Below, piece after piece: positions 23,848 to 33,690 of a stretch of 64,000 nt of DNA (positions are counted from its first letter, which is position 1; each line of letters begins with the position of its first letter). The notes beneath the pieces were generated by a model, which saw only the letters and a list, made by a program, of their open reading frames with translations, was not told the origin of the DNA and ran no database searches. A program made the translations under genes and the position numbers. The DNA is from Halobacillus andaensis (GTDB lineage: Bacteria; Bacillota; Bacilli; Bacillales; Halobacillaceae): the NCBI RefSeq assembly GCF_014636475.1, contig NZ_BMEL01000004.1, forward strand, positions 372,001 through 436,000. The letters run 5' to 3'.

Positions 23848-26361
23848 ATGATTGGAACGCTTAAAAAGATATTTGGTGATGGAAACTCTCGCCAACTTAA
23901 AAGTTTAGAAAAAATCACTGAAAAAGTGAATGAATTAGAGACAGATATAGCGAAGCTGTCAGATGATGGCTTACGTAAAAAGACGGATGAATTTAAGGAA
24001 CGCTACGAAAACGGTGAAAAGCTGGATGATATGATGCTGGAAGCTTTTGCCGTCGTTCGAGAAGCTTCAAAACGTGTATTAGGCATGCGTCCGTTTGATG
24101 TGCAGGTGATGGGTGCTGTAGCCCTTCATGAAGGTAACATTGCTGAAATGAAAACCGGGGAAGGTAAAACACTGGCTTCTACCATGCCAGCTTATCTTAA
24201 TGCCATTACAGGTAAAGGTGTTCACATCATCACAGTCAATGACTATTTAGCAAGCCGTGACTCCACAGAGATGGGAGAGCTTTTCCAATTTCTTGGACTG
24301 ACTGTTGGTTTGAACCTTAACGGCATGTCTAAGGATGAAAAACGTGAAGCCTACCTGGCCGACATCACGTATGGAACGAATAATGAGTTCGGTTTCGATT
24401 ATTTACGTGACAACATGGTCTTATACAAAGAACAAATGGTGCAGCGTCCGCTTCATTACGCGATCATTGATGAGGTAGACTCGATCTTAATTGATGAGGC
24501 TCGTACACCGTTAATTATTTCGGGGACTGCGTCAAAATCAGCTGATTTATATCAATCAGCTAACGCATTCGTTCGCCTGCTTCGACAAGACGACGAGTTT
24601 ACGTTTGACGAGAAAACGAAAAATGTTCAATTAACAGAAGAAGGCATCAATAAAGCTGAAAAATACTTTAAAATAGAAAACCTTTTCGATCTTGCCAATG
24701 TATCGTTAATTCACCATATTAACCAGGCATTAAAAGCTCATACAACGATGCAGCGGGATACAGATTATGTAGTCGAAGAAGATGAAGTTGTGATTGTCGA
24801 CCAATTTACAGGTCGCCTAATGAAAGGCCGCCGTTACAGCGATGGTCTTCACCAGGCGATTGAAGCCAAAGAAGGTTTACGTATTCAAAACGAAAGCATG
24901 ACGCTGGCTTCCATTACATTTCAGAACTTATTCCGCATGTATGAAAAGCTCTCTGGAATGACAGGTACCGCTAAGACGGAAGAAGAAGAATTTCTTAACA
25001 TTTACAATATGCGCGTCATCTCAATTCCAACAAACAAACCGATCGTTCGTGACGATCGACCAGACCTCGTCTATAAAACAATGGATGGTAAGTTTAAAGC
25101 TGTAGTTGAGGATATTAAAGAGCGTTACCAAAAAGGGCAACCTGTTTTGGTAGGTACTGTAGCAGTGGAAACTTCAGAAATCATTTCGCGGTATTTAAAT
25201 AAGGCGAAAGTGCCTCATAACGTATTGAACGCGAAAAACCATTTTCGCGAAGCAGAGATTATTGAAAATGCCGGTCAAAAAGGCGCGGTTACGATTGCAA
25301 CGAACATGGCTGGTCGTGGTACCGACATCAAACTTGGTGATGGCGTCCGCGATCTTGGAGGACTAGCCGTATTAGGAACAGAACGTCACGAGTCCCGTCG
25401 TATTGATAATCAGCTGCGTGGTCGTTCCGGCCGTCAAGGTGATCCGGGTATGTCTCAATTTTATCTAGCAACGGATGATGAGTTAATGCGCCGCTTCGCT
25501 TCTGATAACATGCGTAACATGATGGAACGTTTAGGGATGGATGATTCACAGCCGATTGAAAGTAAAATGATTTCCCGCGCTGTTGAGTCTGCTCAAAAAC
25601 GTGTGGAAGGGAATAACTTCGATGCGCGTAAAACGATCCTTTCTTACGATGATGTATTACGTCAGCAGCGTGAAGTTATTTACCAGCAGCGTTACGATGT
25701 TCTTACTTCAGAAAACTTACGTGAAATCATTGAACAAATGATTGAAAGAGTTGTTCAACAAACGGTTCAAGCTCATACAACAGAAGAGTTGGATGAAGAT
25801 TGGGACCTTGAAGCGATCGTTGAATATTGCAGAGCGAACTTGCTGCAAGAAGGCGATGTTAAAGTTGAAGACTTAAAAGGTAAAGATCCTGAAGAAATGG
25901 TAGAGCTGATTTTACAAAAAGTGAAGCAGCGATATGATGAAAAAGAAGCAGAGATGGAAGAAGGGCAAATGCGTGAATTTGAAAAAGTCATTCTGCTTCG
26001 TACCGTCGACCAAAAATGGATGGATCACATTGACCAAATGGATCAATTGCGACAAGGGATTCACCTACGTGCCTACGGTCAAAACGATCCTCTGCGCGAG
26101 TATCAATTTGAAGGTTTCAGCATGTTTGAAAAAATGGTTCAAACCATTGATGAAGAAGTCGCTAAATATGTTATGAAAGCACAAATCCGTAATAACCTGC
26201 AGCGCCAAGAAGTAGCTCAAGGAGCAAAGGCGGTTTCAGGAAGCGGAGAGGAAAGTAAAGAAAGCAAGAAAAAGACACCTTATGTGAAAAAAGATACGAT
26301 AGGGCGAAATGATCCTTGCCCTTGCGGCAGTGGTAAAAAGTATAAGAACTGCCACGGGTGA
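23848..26361 (+). CDS. secA: SecA, preprotein translocase ATPase
   Basis: SecA drives protein export through SecYEG. The 837-residue protein has Walker A ([11 protein letters not shown]), Walker B ([21 protein letters not shown]), the helicase motifs [10 protein letters not shown] and [14 protein letters not shown], and the C-terminal zinc tail [14 protein letters not shown] that binds SecB or lipid in other species. I chose ATG 23848 ([10 protein letters not shown]) with AGAGGAG upstream. The open frame extends 96 bases further but without an RBS. prfB follows after a hairpin, the usual Bacillaceae order. Confidence 0.98.
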   Translation: MIGTLKKIFGDGNSRQLKSLEKITEKVNELETDIAKLSDDGLRKKTDEFKERYENGEKLDDMMLEAFAVVREASKRVLGMRPFDVQVMGAVALHEGNIAEMKTGEGKTLASTMPAYLNAITGKGVHIITVNDYLASRDSTEMGELFQFLGLTVGLNLNGMSKDEKREAYLADITYGTNNEFGFDYLRDNMVLYKEQMVQRPLHYAIIDEVDSILIDEARTPLIISGTASKSADLYQSANAFVRLLRQDDEFTFDEKTKNVQLTEEGINKAEKYFKIENLFDLANVSLIHHINQALKAHTTMQRDTDYVVEEDEVVIVDQFTGRLMKGRRYSDGLHQAIEAKEGLRIQNESMTLASITFQNLFRMYEKLSGMTGTAKTEEEEFLNIYNMRVISIPTNKPIVRDDRPDLVYKTMDGKFKAVVEDIKERYQKGQPVLVGTVAVETSEIISRYLNKAKVPHNVLNAKNHFREAEIIENAGQKGAVTIATNMAGRGTDIKLGDGVRDLGGLAVLGTERHESRRIDNQLRGRSGRQGDPGMSQFYLATDDELMRRFASDNMRNMMERLGMDDSQPIESKMISRAVESAQKRVEGNNFDARKTILSYDDVLRQQREVIYQQRYDVLTSENLREIIEQMIERVVQQTVQAHTTEELDEDWDLEAIVEYCRANLLQEGDVKVEDLKGKDPEEMVELILQKVKQRYDEKEAEMEEGQMREFEKVILLRTVDQKWMDHIDQMDQLRQGIHLRAYGQNDPLREYQFEGFSMFEKMVQTIDEEVAKYVMKAQIRNNLQRQEVAQGAKAVSGSGEESKESKKKTPYVKKDTIGRNDPCPCGSGKKYKNCHG

Positions 26362-26370
26362 TAAAAGAAG

Positions 26371-26397
26371 AGACACTTCCTTAATGGAAGTGTCTTA
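26371..26397 (+). terminator. Hairpin between secA and prfB
   Basis: AGACACTTCC and GGAAGTGTCT form a 10-bp perfect stem with a 5-base loop. Only TACCTT follows, so termination may be partial. Confidence 0.6.
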
Positions 26398-26436
26398 CCT
26401 TGTGTTTCGTACCATTTTATTAGGAGTGATGGAATC

Positions 26437-27538
26437 ATGGATATGGCAGAAATTCGCCACCAACTAGATAATACAGCTAAACGTTTAGCGGACTTCAGGG
26501 GGTCTCTTTGACGTCGATCAAAAGAAAACTCGAATAGCAGAATTAGAAGAAGAAATGACAGAGCCAGGATTTTGGGACGACCAAGATACCGCTCAAAAAG
26601 TAATTAATGAAGTAAATGGTCTTAAGGGACTCGTTAACACTCTAGAAAAGCACGAAGAAACTCATGAAAACTTAGAAGTATCCTATGAGCTTGTCAAAGA
26701 GGAAGAGGATGAAGATCTTCGTACGGAGCTCGAGGAAGAAGTTACACAATTAGTAGAAGATCTAAACGAATTCGAACTAAACATCTTACTTAGCGAGCCT
26801 TATGATAAAAATAATGCGATCTTAGAGCTTCACCCAGGAGCGGGCGGAACAGAATCTCAAGACTGGGCGAGCATGCTGCTTCGTATGTACACGCGCTGGG
26901 CGGAGAAAAAAGGTTTTTCTGTCCAAACCATGGATTACTTGCCAGGAGAAGAAGCCGGGGTTAAAAGTGTTACCCTTCTCATTAAAGGTCACAATGCATA
27001 TGGGTACTTAAAAGCGGAAAAAGGAGTACACCGTCTTGTAAGAATCTCACCATTTGATTCCTCAGGGCGTCGTCATACGTCATTCGTATCATGCGAAACG
27101 ATGCCCGAATTTAACGATGAAGTAGAAATTGACGTAAAGACGGAAGATCTTAAAATTGATACCTATCGTTCAAGCGGGGCAGGGGGACAGCACGTAAACA
27201 CAACGGATTCGGCTGTGCGAATTACTCACGTGCCAACGAAAACGGTGGTTACATGCCAGTCTGAACGTTCACAGTTAAAAAACCGTGACCAAGCGATGAA
27301 AATGTTAAAATCAAAGCTGTATCAACAAGAAATCGAGCGTCAGCAAGCCGAACTCGATGAGATTCGCGGGGAACAAAAAGAAATTGGCTGGGGCAGCCAG
27401 ATTCGTTCTTACGTGTTCCACCCGTACTCAATGGTAAAAGATCACCGTACCAATATGGAAAACGGAAATACTCAAGCTGTTATGGACGGCGAACTTGATA
27501 AATTTATTAATGCTTACTTGCGTTCACAAATGGATTAA
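26437..27538 (+). CDS. prfB: Peptide chain release factor 2 with programmed +1 frameshift
   Basis: RF2 releases peptides at UGA and UAA. Translation starts at ATG 26437 ([16 protein letters not shown]) and reaches an in-frame TGA at 26509-26511 after 24 codons. The context AGGGGG-TCT-CTT-TGA-C is the classic autoregulatory frameshift site: a Shine-Dalgarno-like AGGGGG three bases before CUU UGA. A +1 slip at CTT skips T26509 and continues at GAC 26510 to the stop at 27538, giving 366 residues in total. The zero-frame first exon and the main frame join smoothly. RF2 marks are the SPF anticodon-like tripeptide ([15 protein letters not shown]) and the catalytic GGQ ([17 protein letters not shown]). 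Low RF2 allows more frameshifting and so more RF2. Confidence 0.97.
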
Positions 27539-27544
27539 TGAAAT

Positions 27545-27577
27545 CAGCTTCTCTCTATTTTTAGAGGGAAGCTTTTT
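27545..27577 (+). terminator. Terminator after prfB
   Basis: AGCTTCTCTCT and AGAGGGAAGCT pair with one mismatch around ATTTTT, followed by TTTTT. Confidence 0.8.
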
Positions 27578-27583
27578 TATAGG

Positions 27584-27751
27584 AAAATTTCACAGGAAAC
27601 AGAAGACCTTTATGAGTCAGGGATAGAACATACAGAGACTCGAAGAATACGCAGAAAGCGCAGTAAGGAATTAACGAAAATGATTGGATTAGAAAAACCA
27701 CGGGAAAAAGGAAAGATTGAGAATGAATACTATGTTAGCGGGGTTAAATGA
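27584..27751 (+). pseudogene. Start-less coding remnant, basic small protein
   Basis: An open stretch of 55 codons reads KISQETEDLYESGIEHTE, then TRRIRRKRSKELTKMIG and ends NEYYVSGVK. There is no usable start codon or RBS, and the frame begins just after the prfB terminator. The composition (very basic helix in the middle) is protein-like. The end overlaps the start of the next fragment in the staggered manner of neighbouring operon genes. I do not recognise the family. A 5'-truncated gene is the simplest reading. Confidence 0.4.
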
Positions 27752-27905
27752 TATATACAGAGCCATAGAAGGCTTGGAAGAACTAAAGCTGTAGCATACA
27801 GAACTCTGTGAACAGCTGGACCATGTGGTTAGTTTAACGAGACAGTGGCAAATCAAGTACGGTTACATGGGTTCTTTATTAAGAGATGATGACCTTCAAC
27901 CTTAA
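27723..27905 (+). pseudogene. Small gene remnant interrupted by a TAG stop
   Basis: From ATG 27723 the frame reads MNTMLAGLNDIYRAIEGLEE then LKL and a TAG at 27792-27794. Reading through the stop, the same frame continues with HTELCEQLDHVVSLTRQWQI and ends LRDDDLQP at TAA 27905. Amphipathic helical character continues across the stop, which suggests a 60-codon gene broken by a point mutation. The family is not recognised. It could also be chance. Confidence 0.4.
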
Positions 27906-27996
27906 GGTGCTGCTTTTTCCTTTTCTCCTCATCCTATCCATATACTTGTAATTCTGCTATTCTTAAGTTAAACCACAATTAAGTGAGGCGATCGTA

Positions 27997-28878
27997 ATGA
28001 CAGTTAAAAAAGCAATCATTCCTGCGGCAGGTTTAGGTACTCGATTTTTACCAGCTACAAAAGCTATGCCTAAAGAAATGCTTCCCATAGTGGATAAGCC
28101 TACCATTCAATACATAGTGGAGGAAGCGATTGCTTCAGGTATTGAAGATATTATTATCGTCACAGGTAAAGGTAAACGAGCGATTGAAGATCATTTTGAC
28201 CATTCCTTTGAGTTAGAAGATAACTTATATAAAAAGGAAAAGTTTGATCTCTTAGAAAAGGTGAAGCAGCCTGGCTCCGTTGATATTCATTATATTCGAC
28301 AAAAAGAACCAAAAGGGTTAGGGCATGCGGTCTGGTGTGCACGGAAATTCATTGGTGATGAACCATTTGCGGTTTTATTAGGGGATGATATTGTTGAATC
28401 AGAAACTCCATGCTTAAAACAGCTGATACAGCAGCATGAGGAAACCAAGGCCTCGATCATTGGAGTAAAGCAAGTTCCGGAAGATGAAACATCTCGTTAC
28501 GGTATTATTTCGCCCACTGATCAACAAGGCAGACGATATCAAGTAGACCACTTCGTTGAAAAACCTAAGCAAGGAGAAGCACCATCGAATTTAGCGATCA
28601 TGGGCCGATATATCTTAACACCGGAAATTATGGATTTACTAAATGATCAATCAGAAGGAGCAGGCGGTGAGATCCAGCTTACTGATGCCATTGAACGTCT
28701 GAATCAAACACAATCTGTGTATGGTTATGAGTTTGAAGGAGATCGCTATGATGTAGGGGATCAATTAGGGTTTATTGAAACGACGATTTCGATGGCGTTA
28801 AAGCGAGAAGATATGCGGGAAGATGTGTTACAAGTGATTCGCGCTATTGTTCATGAGGAAACAACGAAAAATCAGTAA
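27997..28878 (+). CDS. galU: UTP-glucose-1-phosphate uridylyltransferase
   Basis: The enzyme makes UDP-glucose from UTP and glucose-1-phosphate for teichoic acid glucosylation, glycolipids and exopolysaccharide (GtaB in B. subtilis). The 293-residue protein has the nucleotidyltransferase signature [18 protein letters not shown], then [23 protein letters not shown], and [19 protein letters not shown], with [10 protein letters not shown] near the C-terminus. In B. subtilis gtaB lies elsewhere, so its place between prfB and the YitT gene is a local rearrangement. RBS GAGGCGAT is modest. Confidence 0.95.
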   Translation: MTVKKAIIPAAGLGTRFLPATKAMPKEMLPIVDKPTIQYIVEEAIASGIEDIIIVTGKGKRAIEDHFDHSFELEDNLYKKEKFDLLEKVKQPGSVDIHYIRQKEPKGLGHAVWCARKFIGDEPFAVLLGDDIVESETPCLKQLIQQHEETKASIIGVKQVPEDETSRYGIISPTDQQGRRYQVDHFVEKPKQGEAPSNLAIMGRYILTPEIMDLLNDQSEGAGGEIQLTDAIERLNQTQSVYGYEFEGDRYDVGDQLGFIETTISMALKREDMREDVLQVIRAIVHEETTKNQ

Positions 28879-28912
28879 CTCTTTAGTGTGTTAATACGTT
28901 ATCTAAGCCGCG

Positions 28913-28941
28913 TTTACAGAGGGTAAGAGCAGTGTTATACT
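28913..28941 (+). promoter_or_regulatory. Sigma-A promoter of the YitT-family gene
   Basis: TTTACA (28913-28918), a 17-bp spacer and TATACT (28936-28941), about 35 bases before the ATG. Confidence 0.7.
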
Positions 28942-28977
28942 CCTACGGTAGTTTACTGACGCAGGAGGAAACCGCTT

Positions 28978-29853
28978 ATGATGATGATGGCAAAAAAATA
29001 TCGTCGAGAACCCATGCCCCCGTTAATCAAACATATTATTGAATATAGTCTTGTTATTTTGGGGTCTTTCTTTGTAGCTTTAGCATTTAATATCTTTTTA
29101 CTTCCTAATAATATTGCCTCAGGCGGTGTCGCTGGCATAAGTACGATCACCAAAGGAGTTTTTGGCTGGGAACCTGGAATTGTGCAGGCTATTCTTAACG
29201 TACCTTTATTTATTATGGGAATCGTTCTCTTAGGAAAGAACTTTGGTCTAAAATCTTTTGTAGGAACCATGGTTCTTCCTTTATTTGTACTTCTTACGAA
29301 TAACTTCGACCCTGCTACACCTAATCCCTTACTTGGTGCTATTTTTGGTGGAATGGGAGTTGGTTTAGGACTTGGCATCGTCTTTCGAGGACGTGCTTCA
29401 ACCGGTGGCATTGACTTAGCTGCTCAAGTTCTCCATAAGTTCACTCATCTTCCGCTGGGAATTAGTGTAGCCATACTAGACGGAATGATTGTCCTTACTT
29501 CCGCACTTGTATTTTCAGTAGAAGAAGGGCTCTATGCTTTGATTGGGTTATTTGCTACTAGTCGTACCATTGATTTTGTTCAAGTTGGCCTGAATACATC
29601 GAAAAACGTGATGATCATAACAGAGAATGTGGAAGAAGTAAGAGCTGCAATATTAAATGAAATCGATCGTGGGGTTACCGTGCTGCAAGGATCTGGCGGT
29701 TACACAGAGCGGGAACGTCAAGTCATTATGTGTGTGGTTCAGCAGAATGAATTCATTAAATTGACACAAACCGTGAAAACGATTGATCCTGGTGCATTTG
29801 TTGTAGCTATGAACGCTACTGAGGTCCTTGGAGAGGGTTTTAAAACGACATAG
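28978..29853 (+). CDS. yvjA: YitT family membrane protein (YvjA)
   Basis: A 291-residue protein with five or six N-terminal transmembrane helices (the DUF161/YitT part, including LPNNIASGGVAGISTI and FRGRASTGGIDLAAQ) and a soluble C-terminal DUF2179 domain (VMIITENVEEVRAAILNEID, RGVTVLQGSGGYTERERQVI). The function of the family is unknown. The B. subtilis orthologue occupies the same position between prfB and cccB. RBS AGGAGG lies 9 bases before the first of four ATG codons. Confidence 0.92.
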   Translation: MMMMAKKYRREPMPPLIKHIIEYSLVILGSFFVALAFNIFLLPNNIASGGVAGISTITKGVFGWEPGIVQAILNVPLFIMGIVLLGKNFGLKSFVGTMVLPLFVLLTNNFDPATPNPLLGAIFGGMGVGLGLGIVFRGRASTGGIDLAAQVLHKFTHLPLGISVAILDGMIVLTSALVFSVEEGLYALIGLFATSRTIDFVQVGLNTSKNVMIITENVEEVRAAILNEIDRGVTVLQGSGGYTERERQVIMCVVQQNEFIKLTQTVKTIDPGAFVVAMNATEVLGEGFKTT

Positions 29854-29906
29854 TTGGGTTATACTAATTTATATCTTTTAAAATGAAATGATTTGAGGGA
29901 TGTTGA

Positions 29907-30272
29907 ATGAAAAAGTTATTATGGGCTGCTTTACTTAGTCTCGTGTTCATCCTAGGCGCCTGTGGAGGCGGTGGAGATGAAGAAGGAGAAAACGGCGGGG
30001 ATACTGAGACTGAAGAATCAGCTAACGAAGAAAATGGTTCTGGTGATGTTGATGTAGCAGCTGCTGAACAGGTGTATGAGCAGAGCTGTGCCAGCTGTCA
30101 TGGCGGAGATTTAGAAGGGAACGTAGGTCCTGCTCTTAATGAAATTGGATCTAAATATTCCGCAGAAGAAATCCAGGATATTATCCATAATGGTAAAGGC
30201 TCTATGCAAGCACAAAATGTTGAAGAAGGCGACGCTGAGCTCGTAGCAAACTGGCTCTCCTCCATGGAATAA
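29907..30272 (+). CDS. cccB: Cytochrome c-551, membrane-anchored lipoprotein
   Basis: A small electron carrier on the outer face of the membrane. The 121-residue precursor has a lipoprotein signal peptide (lipobox LGAC), a very acidic linker, and a cytochrome c domain with heme motif CASCH at about residues 66-70 and a candidate axial Met in GSMQAQN. CccB is the expected gene here by synteny with B. subtilis. The long acidic linker is a halophile-like feature. RBS GAGGGAT. Confidence 0.93.
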   Translation: MKKLLWAALLSLVFILGACGGGGDEEGENGGDTETEESANEENGSGDVDVAAAEQVYEQSCASCHGGDLEGNVGPALNEIGSKYSAEEIQDIIHNGKGSMQAQNVEEGDAELVANWLSSME

Positions 30273-30286
30273 TTGAACACTTTTAA

Positions 30287-30316
30287 AACCTGACGATGAA
30301 ACGTCAGGTTTTTTTA
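30287..30316 (+). terminator. Terminator after cccB
   Basis: AACCTGACG and CGTCAGGTT form a 9-bp perfect stem followed by TTTTTT. Confidence 0.9.
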
Positions 30317-30680
30317 TGTTTATAAAAAGTTACAGGTCTTTTTTACTATTTTCATAAAAGCATGTTAATAAAATATTGTTTTTATATGGTATTTACATAC
30401 AAAAAATTAACGTTTTTCTTAAATTAAATTCAAGTATAGTTGCTTGATATCATACCGTTTATCAGCTTTTGTATAATCACAAATCATTGAAGGAGATTTG
30501 AGAATTTTGTCGAATATTATCTATACGTCAAATAGTTTGAAACAAAAATGTAATAATTTTTTGTCTTAAAAACTCGAAACTAGATGTTATAATGTACGAG
30601 GACTTAAGACGATAGATTAATAAATTGCTTATTATAGCAGCATAGAAGAACTACAACAAAGGAGTTAAGGTGATTACTTT
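30317..30680. other. AT-rich leader region upstream of ftsE
   Basis: Very AT-rich. A perfect TATAAT lies at 30588-30593, with CTTAAA 17 bases upstream as a poor -35 box, and another TATAAT-like box near 30474. A 20-codon TTG-started frame near 30509 with AAGGAG upstream exists but is too short to support. No other gene or RNA is seen. Confidence 0.5.
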
Positions 30681-31367
30681 ATGATAGAGATGAAGGGAGT
30701 CTACAAGACTTACCCGAACGGTGTCACTGCGTTAAATGGAATCGATGTACATATTGATCAAGGTGAGTTTGTATATGTAGTAGGTCCAAGTGGCGCTGGT
30801 AAGTCAACGTTCACGAAGCTGATGTTTAGGGAAGAAAAAGCGACCAAAGGTTCGGTTAAAGTAAATGATTATAATTTGTCGACCATTAAAGAACGTCACG
30901 TACCATACATGCGTCGACACGTCGGGGTCGTTTATCAAGATTTTCGTTTACTTCCGAGACTAACGGTGTATGAGAACGTCGCATTTGCATTAGAGGTTAT
31001 AGAAGAATCTCCAAACCAAATACGACGCCGTGTAATGGATGTTTTAGACCAGGTGCGTTTAAAAAATAAAGCCCGTTTTATTCCGGATGAACTCTCAGGA
31101 GGAGAACAGCAGAGGGTTTCTATCGCACGTGCCATTGTGAACCATCCTAAGCTGTTAATTGCGGATGAGCCTACTGGTAACCTCGATCCGGATACTTCAT
31201 GGGAAATTATGCATATCCTCGAGGAGATAAACGCTAGTGGTACTACCGTATTAATGGCTACCCATAGTCAAGAGATTGTAAACACGATTCGCAGGCGAGT
31301 GATTGCTATAGAAGATGGCCAAATCGCACGTGATGAGGCACGGGGGGAATATGGTTATGAAATTTAG
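30681..31367 (+). CDS. ftsE: FtsE, ATPase of the FtsEX complex
   Basis: FtsE is the cytoplasmic ATPase that, with FtsX, activates a cell-wall hydrolase. The 228-residue protein has Walker A GPSGAGKST, Q-loop VVYQDFRLLP, signature LSGGEQQRVSIARAI, Walker B LLIADEPTGNLD and the H-loop ATHSQE. Its end overlaps the start of ftsX by 11 bases. A candidate hydrolase partner is encoded two genes on. Confidence 0.96.
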   Translation: MIEMKGVYKTYPNGVTALNGIDVHIDQGEFVYVVGPSGAGKSTFTKLMFREEKATKGSVKVNDYNLSTIKERHVPYMRRHVGVVYQDFRLLPRLTVYENVAFALEVIEESPNQIRRRVMDVLDQVRLKNKARFIPDELSGGEQQRVSIARAIVNHPKLLIADEPTGNLDPDTSWEIMHILEEINASGTTVLMATHSQEIVNTIRRRVIAIEDGQIARDEARGEYGYEI

Positions 31368-32250
31368 AACCCTCGGAAGGCATACTCGTGAAGGTGGAAA
31401 AAGTGTTTGGCGTAACGGTTGGATGACCGTTTCAGCTGTAGGGGCGGTAACAACCACATTATTACTTGTCGGTGTTTTTCTAGCGCTGATGTTGAATTTA
31501 AATGAAATTGCAGGAAACATAGAAGATGATGTCGAAGTAAAAGTTCTAGTGGAGTTAACAGCGGATGAAGAGCAGGTGTCTGCTTTAGAAAATGAACTAG
31601 AATCGATCCCCGAAGTGGGAGATTTAAGTTATTCTTCTAAGGAAGAAGAGTTAGATGAATTGATTGATAGTTTAGGTGATCAAGGGAAAGCCTTTGAATT
31701 GTTTGAACAGAGTAACCCGCTAAATGACGCGTTTATTATAGAACCAAATGATCCAGTCGAAGCTTTAGCAATTGCTGATCAAGCTGAATCTATGGATCAA
31801 GTAGAAGAAGTAGATTTTGGTGAAGAGATTGTTCAACGGTTGTTTCAGTTTAACGAATATGCAAGATATATAGGTTTAGGCCTAATTGTAGGGTTAGTTT
31901 TTACAGCTATTTTCTTAATTTCGAACACGATTAAAATTACGATCATTGCCCGTAAGAAAGAAATTGGAATTATGAAGCTTGTAGGTGCGACAAACGCATT
32001 TATTCGCTGGCCGTTCTTTGTTGAAGGATTGTTACTTGGAGTTCTGGGGTCCATCATTCCTATCGCAGCGGTGTTAAGCGGATATTACTACTTGTACTAC
32101 AACCTTCAAGATAGGATTCAATTTGATTTCATTCAATTGCTTCCGTTCTATCCGTTTGCTTTTCAACTTGCAGGATTGATTTTAGCAATTGGAGCATTCA
32201 TAGGCGTTTGGGGAAGCGTGATGAGTGTTCGTAAATTCTTAAGAGTTTAA
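31357..32250 (+). CDS. ftsX: FtsX, membrane subunit of FtsEX
   Basis: FtsX has four transmembrane helices and a large extracellular loop between the first two that contacts the wall hydrolase. The 297-residue protein begins MKFRTLGRHTREGGKSVWRN, has TM1 at about 22-45, an acidic extracellular loop (residues about 50-155), and the MacB/FtsX-type C-terminal TMs (LISNTIKITIIARKKEIGIM). I chose ATG 31357 because GGGGGGAAT is too close to ATG 31351. An in-frame start at 31315 lies deep in ftsE. Confidence 0.95.
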   Translation: MKFRTLGRHTREGGKSVWRNGWMTVSAVGAVTTTLLLVGVFLALMLNLNEIAGNIEDDVEVKVLVELTADEEQVSALENELESIPEVGDLSYSSKEEELDELIDSLGDQGKAFELFEQSNPLNDAFIIEPNDPVEALAIADQAESMDQVEEVDFGEEIVQRLFQFNEYARYIGLGLIVGLVFTAIFLISNTIKITIIARKKEIGIMKLVGATNAFIRWPFFVEGLLLGVLGSIIPIAAVLSGYYYLYYNLQDRIQFDFIQLLPFYPFAFQLAGLILAIGAFIGVWGSVMSVRKFLRV

Positions 32251-32277
32251 CTGAATACAGGGGAGGAACTTGAATAG

Positions 32278-33690
32278 ATGAGAAAGTTTTACACAGCACC
32301 ATTTACTGCCTTACTCGTAGCCGGCACTCTGTTGACGCCTTTAACAGCGGATGCCAATTCAGAACTAGACGAAGTACGTGAAGAACTAAACGAATTAGAA
32401 GAAGAGCAAGGTAATGTCGATGAAAAGAAGAATGAAGTTTCTGATGATAAAAGCAGCACGGAAGATGACATAGCTGAAAACGAAAAAGAGCAAGAAAAAA
32501 CAAAGAAGCAAATGGAAGAGCTTGATAACAAACTGAGCGAAACGCAAGAAAAGCTTCGTGTAAAAGAAAACGAAATTGCTGAAACAGAAGATGAGATTAC
32601 TCAGCTGGAAGAAGATATTGCTGAGTTAAAACAAAGAATTGAAGAGCGAGAAGAACTCTTAACTGAGCGTTTACGTGCGCTGCAACAGAGCGGTGGCGAT
32701 GTTCAGTACTTAGAAGTTTTGATGGGGGCTCAAAGCTTTGGTGATTTCTTAGATCGTGCTTCAGCTGTGACAACCATTATGGATCAGGATAAAGACATCA
32801 TGGATACGCATATGGAAGAGAAGCAGTTATTGGAAGAGAAGCAGGTTGAATTAGAAGAAAAAATGGAAGAGCTCGAGCAGCAAAAAGCAGATCTTGAGGG
32901 CATCAAGGCAGATCTCGATGACCAGCTAGCTGAAAAAGAAAAGCTAATGGAAGAGCTTGAGTTACATGAAGAAGAGCTTCACGATCATAAGATGGAGCTG
33001 GAAGAGGAAGAAGAATTACTGCAAAGTCAAGAAGCCTCTATTCGAGAAGCAATGAAGAATGCTGAAAATGAAGAAGCGAATATTCAAGCTGAAATTGAAA
33101 GACAGAAAGAACTAGAGAAACAGCGTGAACGCGAGCTTCAAAAGCAGAGAGAAGAAGAAGCTGCTAAGAAAGAAGCAGCGGAGAAAGAAAAGCAAAGCTC
33201 CAGCAGCTCTTCAAGCAGTTCAAGTTCAAGCAGCTCAGACAGCTCAAGCAGCTCCGCTAGCAGTTCAGCAGCACCTGTACCTGAGCCAACCTCTAGCGGG
33301 AAGTTTATGCGTCCTGCAAGCGGCCCAGTAACGTCAGAAATGGGCGCACGTTGGGGAAGTACGCACTCAGGTATTGATATTGGAGGAAACGGAACTCCAA
33401 TCGTTGCTGCAGCTTCAGGAGAAGTACTAAGGTCCTATTATTCTAGTACTTATGGAAACGTAGTTTATATCACTCACTATATTGATGGACAAGTGTTTAC
33501 TACCGTGTATGCACACATGCAAAATCGTGAGGTAAGTTCTGGAGACTCCGTAACGAAAGGCCAGCAGTTAGGCCTTATGGGGAATACGGGACGCTCTACA
33601 GGTCCACACCTTCACTTTGAGGTTCATGAAGGCCCGTGGACAGCTGATAAGGGGAACGCTGTAAACCCTAGAAAACACGTAAACTTTTAA
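32278..33690 (+). CDS. EnvC/PcsB-like M23 peptidoglycan hydrolase
   Basis: A secreted wall hydrolase, probably activated by FtsEX. The 470-residue protein has a signal peptide (cleaved near ADA-N), a very long glutamate/lysine-rich coiled coil (residues about 30-300), a low-complexity linker of more than 25 serines (about 303-335), and a LytM/M23 endopeptidase domain (about 340-470) with zinc ligands in HSGIDIG and GPHLHFEVH and the GNTGRSTG loop. The N-terminal half resembles PcsB, CwlO and EnvC, while the catalytic domain is M23. In B. subtilis the FtsEX partner CwlO has an NlpC/P60 domain and lies elsewhere, so the catalytic module and location differ here. RBS GGGGAGG. Confidence 0.92.
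   Translation: MRKFYTAPFTALLVAGTLLTPLTADANSELDEVREELNELEEEQGNVDEKKNEVSDDKSSTEDDIAENEKEQEKTKKQMEELDNKLSETQEKLRVKENEIAETEDEITQLEEDIAELKQRIEEREELLTERLRALQQSGGDVQYLEVLMGAQSFGDFLDRASAVTTIMDQDKDIMDTHMEEKQLLEEKQVELEEKMEELEQQKADLEGIKADLDDQLAEKEKLMEELELHEEELHDHKMELEEEEELLQSQEASIREAMKNAENEEANIQAEIERQKELEKQRERELQKQREEEAAKKEAAEKEKQSSSSSSSSSSSSSSDSSSSSASSSAAPVPEPTSSGKFMRPASGPVTSEMGARWGSTHSGIDIGGNGTPIVAAASGEVLRSYYSSTYGNVVYITHYIDGQVFTTVYAHMQNREVSSGDSVTKGQQLGLMGNTGRSTGPHLHFEVHEGPWTADKGNAVNPRKHVNF

Larger units (their letters stand above)
27539..27996. other. Intergenic region with terminator and decayed gene pair
   Basis: The prfB terminator (27545-27577) is followed by two overlapping coding-like fragments (27584-27751 and 27723-27905), then about 90 bases leading to galU with no clear promoter. 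Confidence 0.6.

Noticed and set aside
29907-30272. Possible frameshift in cccB because of its long acidic linker
   Set aside because: The frame, lipobox and CASCH heme motif are intact in one reading frame, and acidic linkers are expected in halophiles.
30474-30600. Small TTG-started frame with AAGGAG ahead of ftsE
   Set aside because: Only about 20 codons with no recognisable content; too short to support without comparison.
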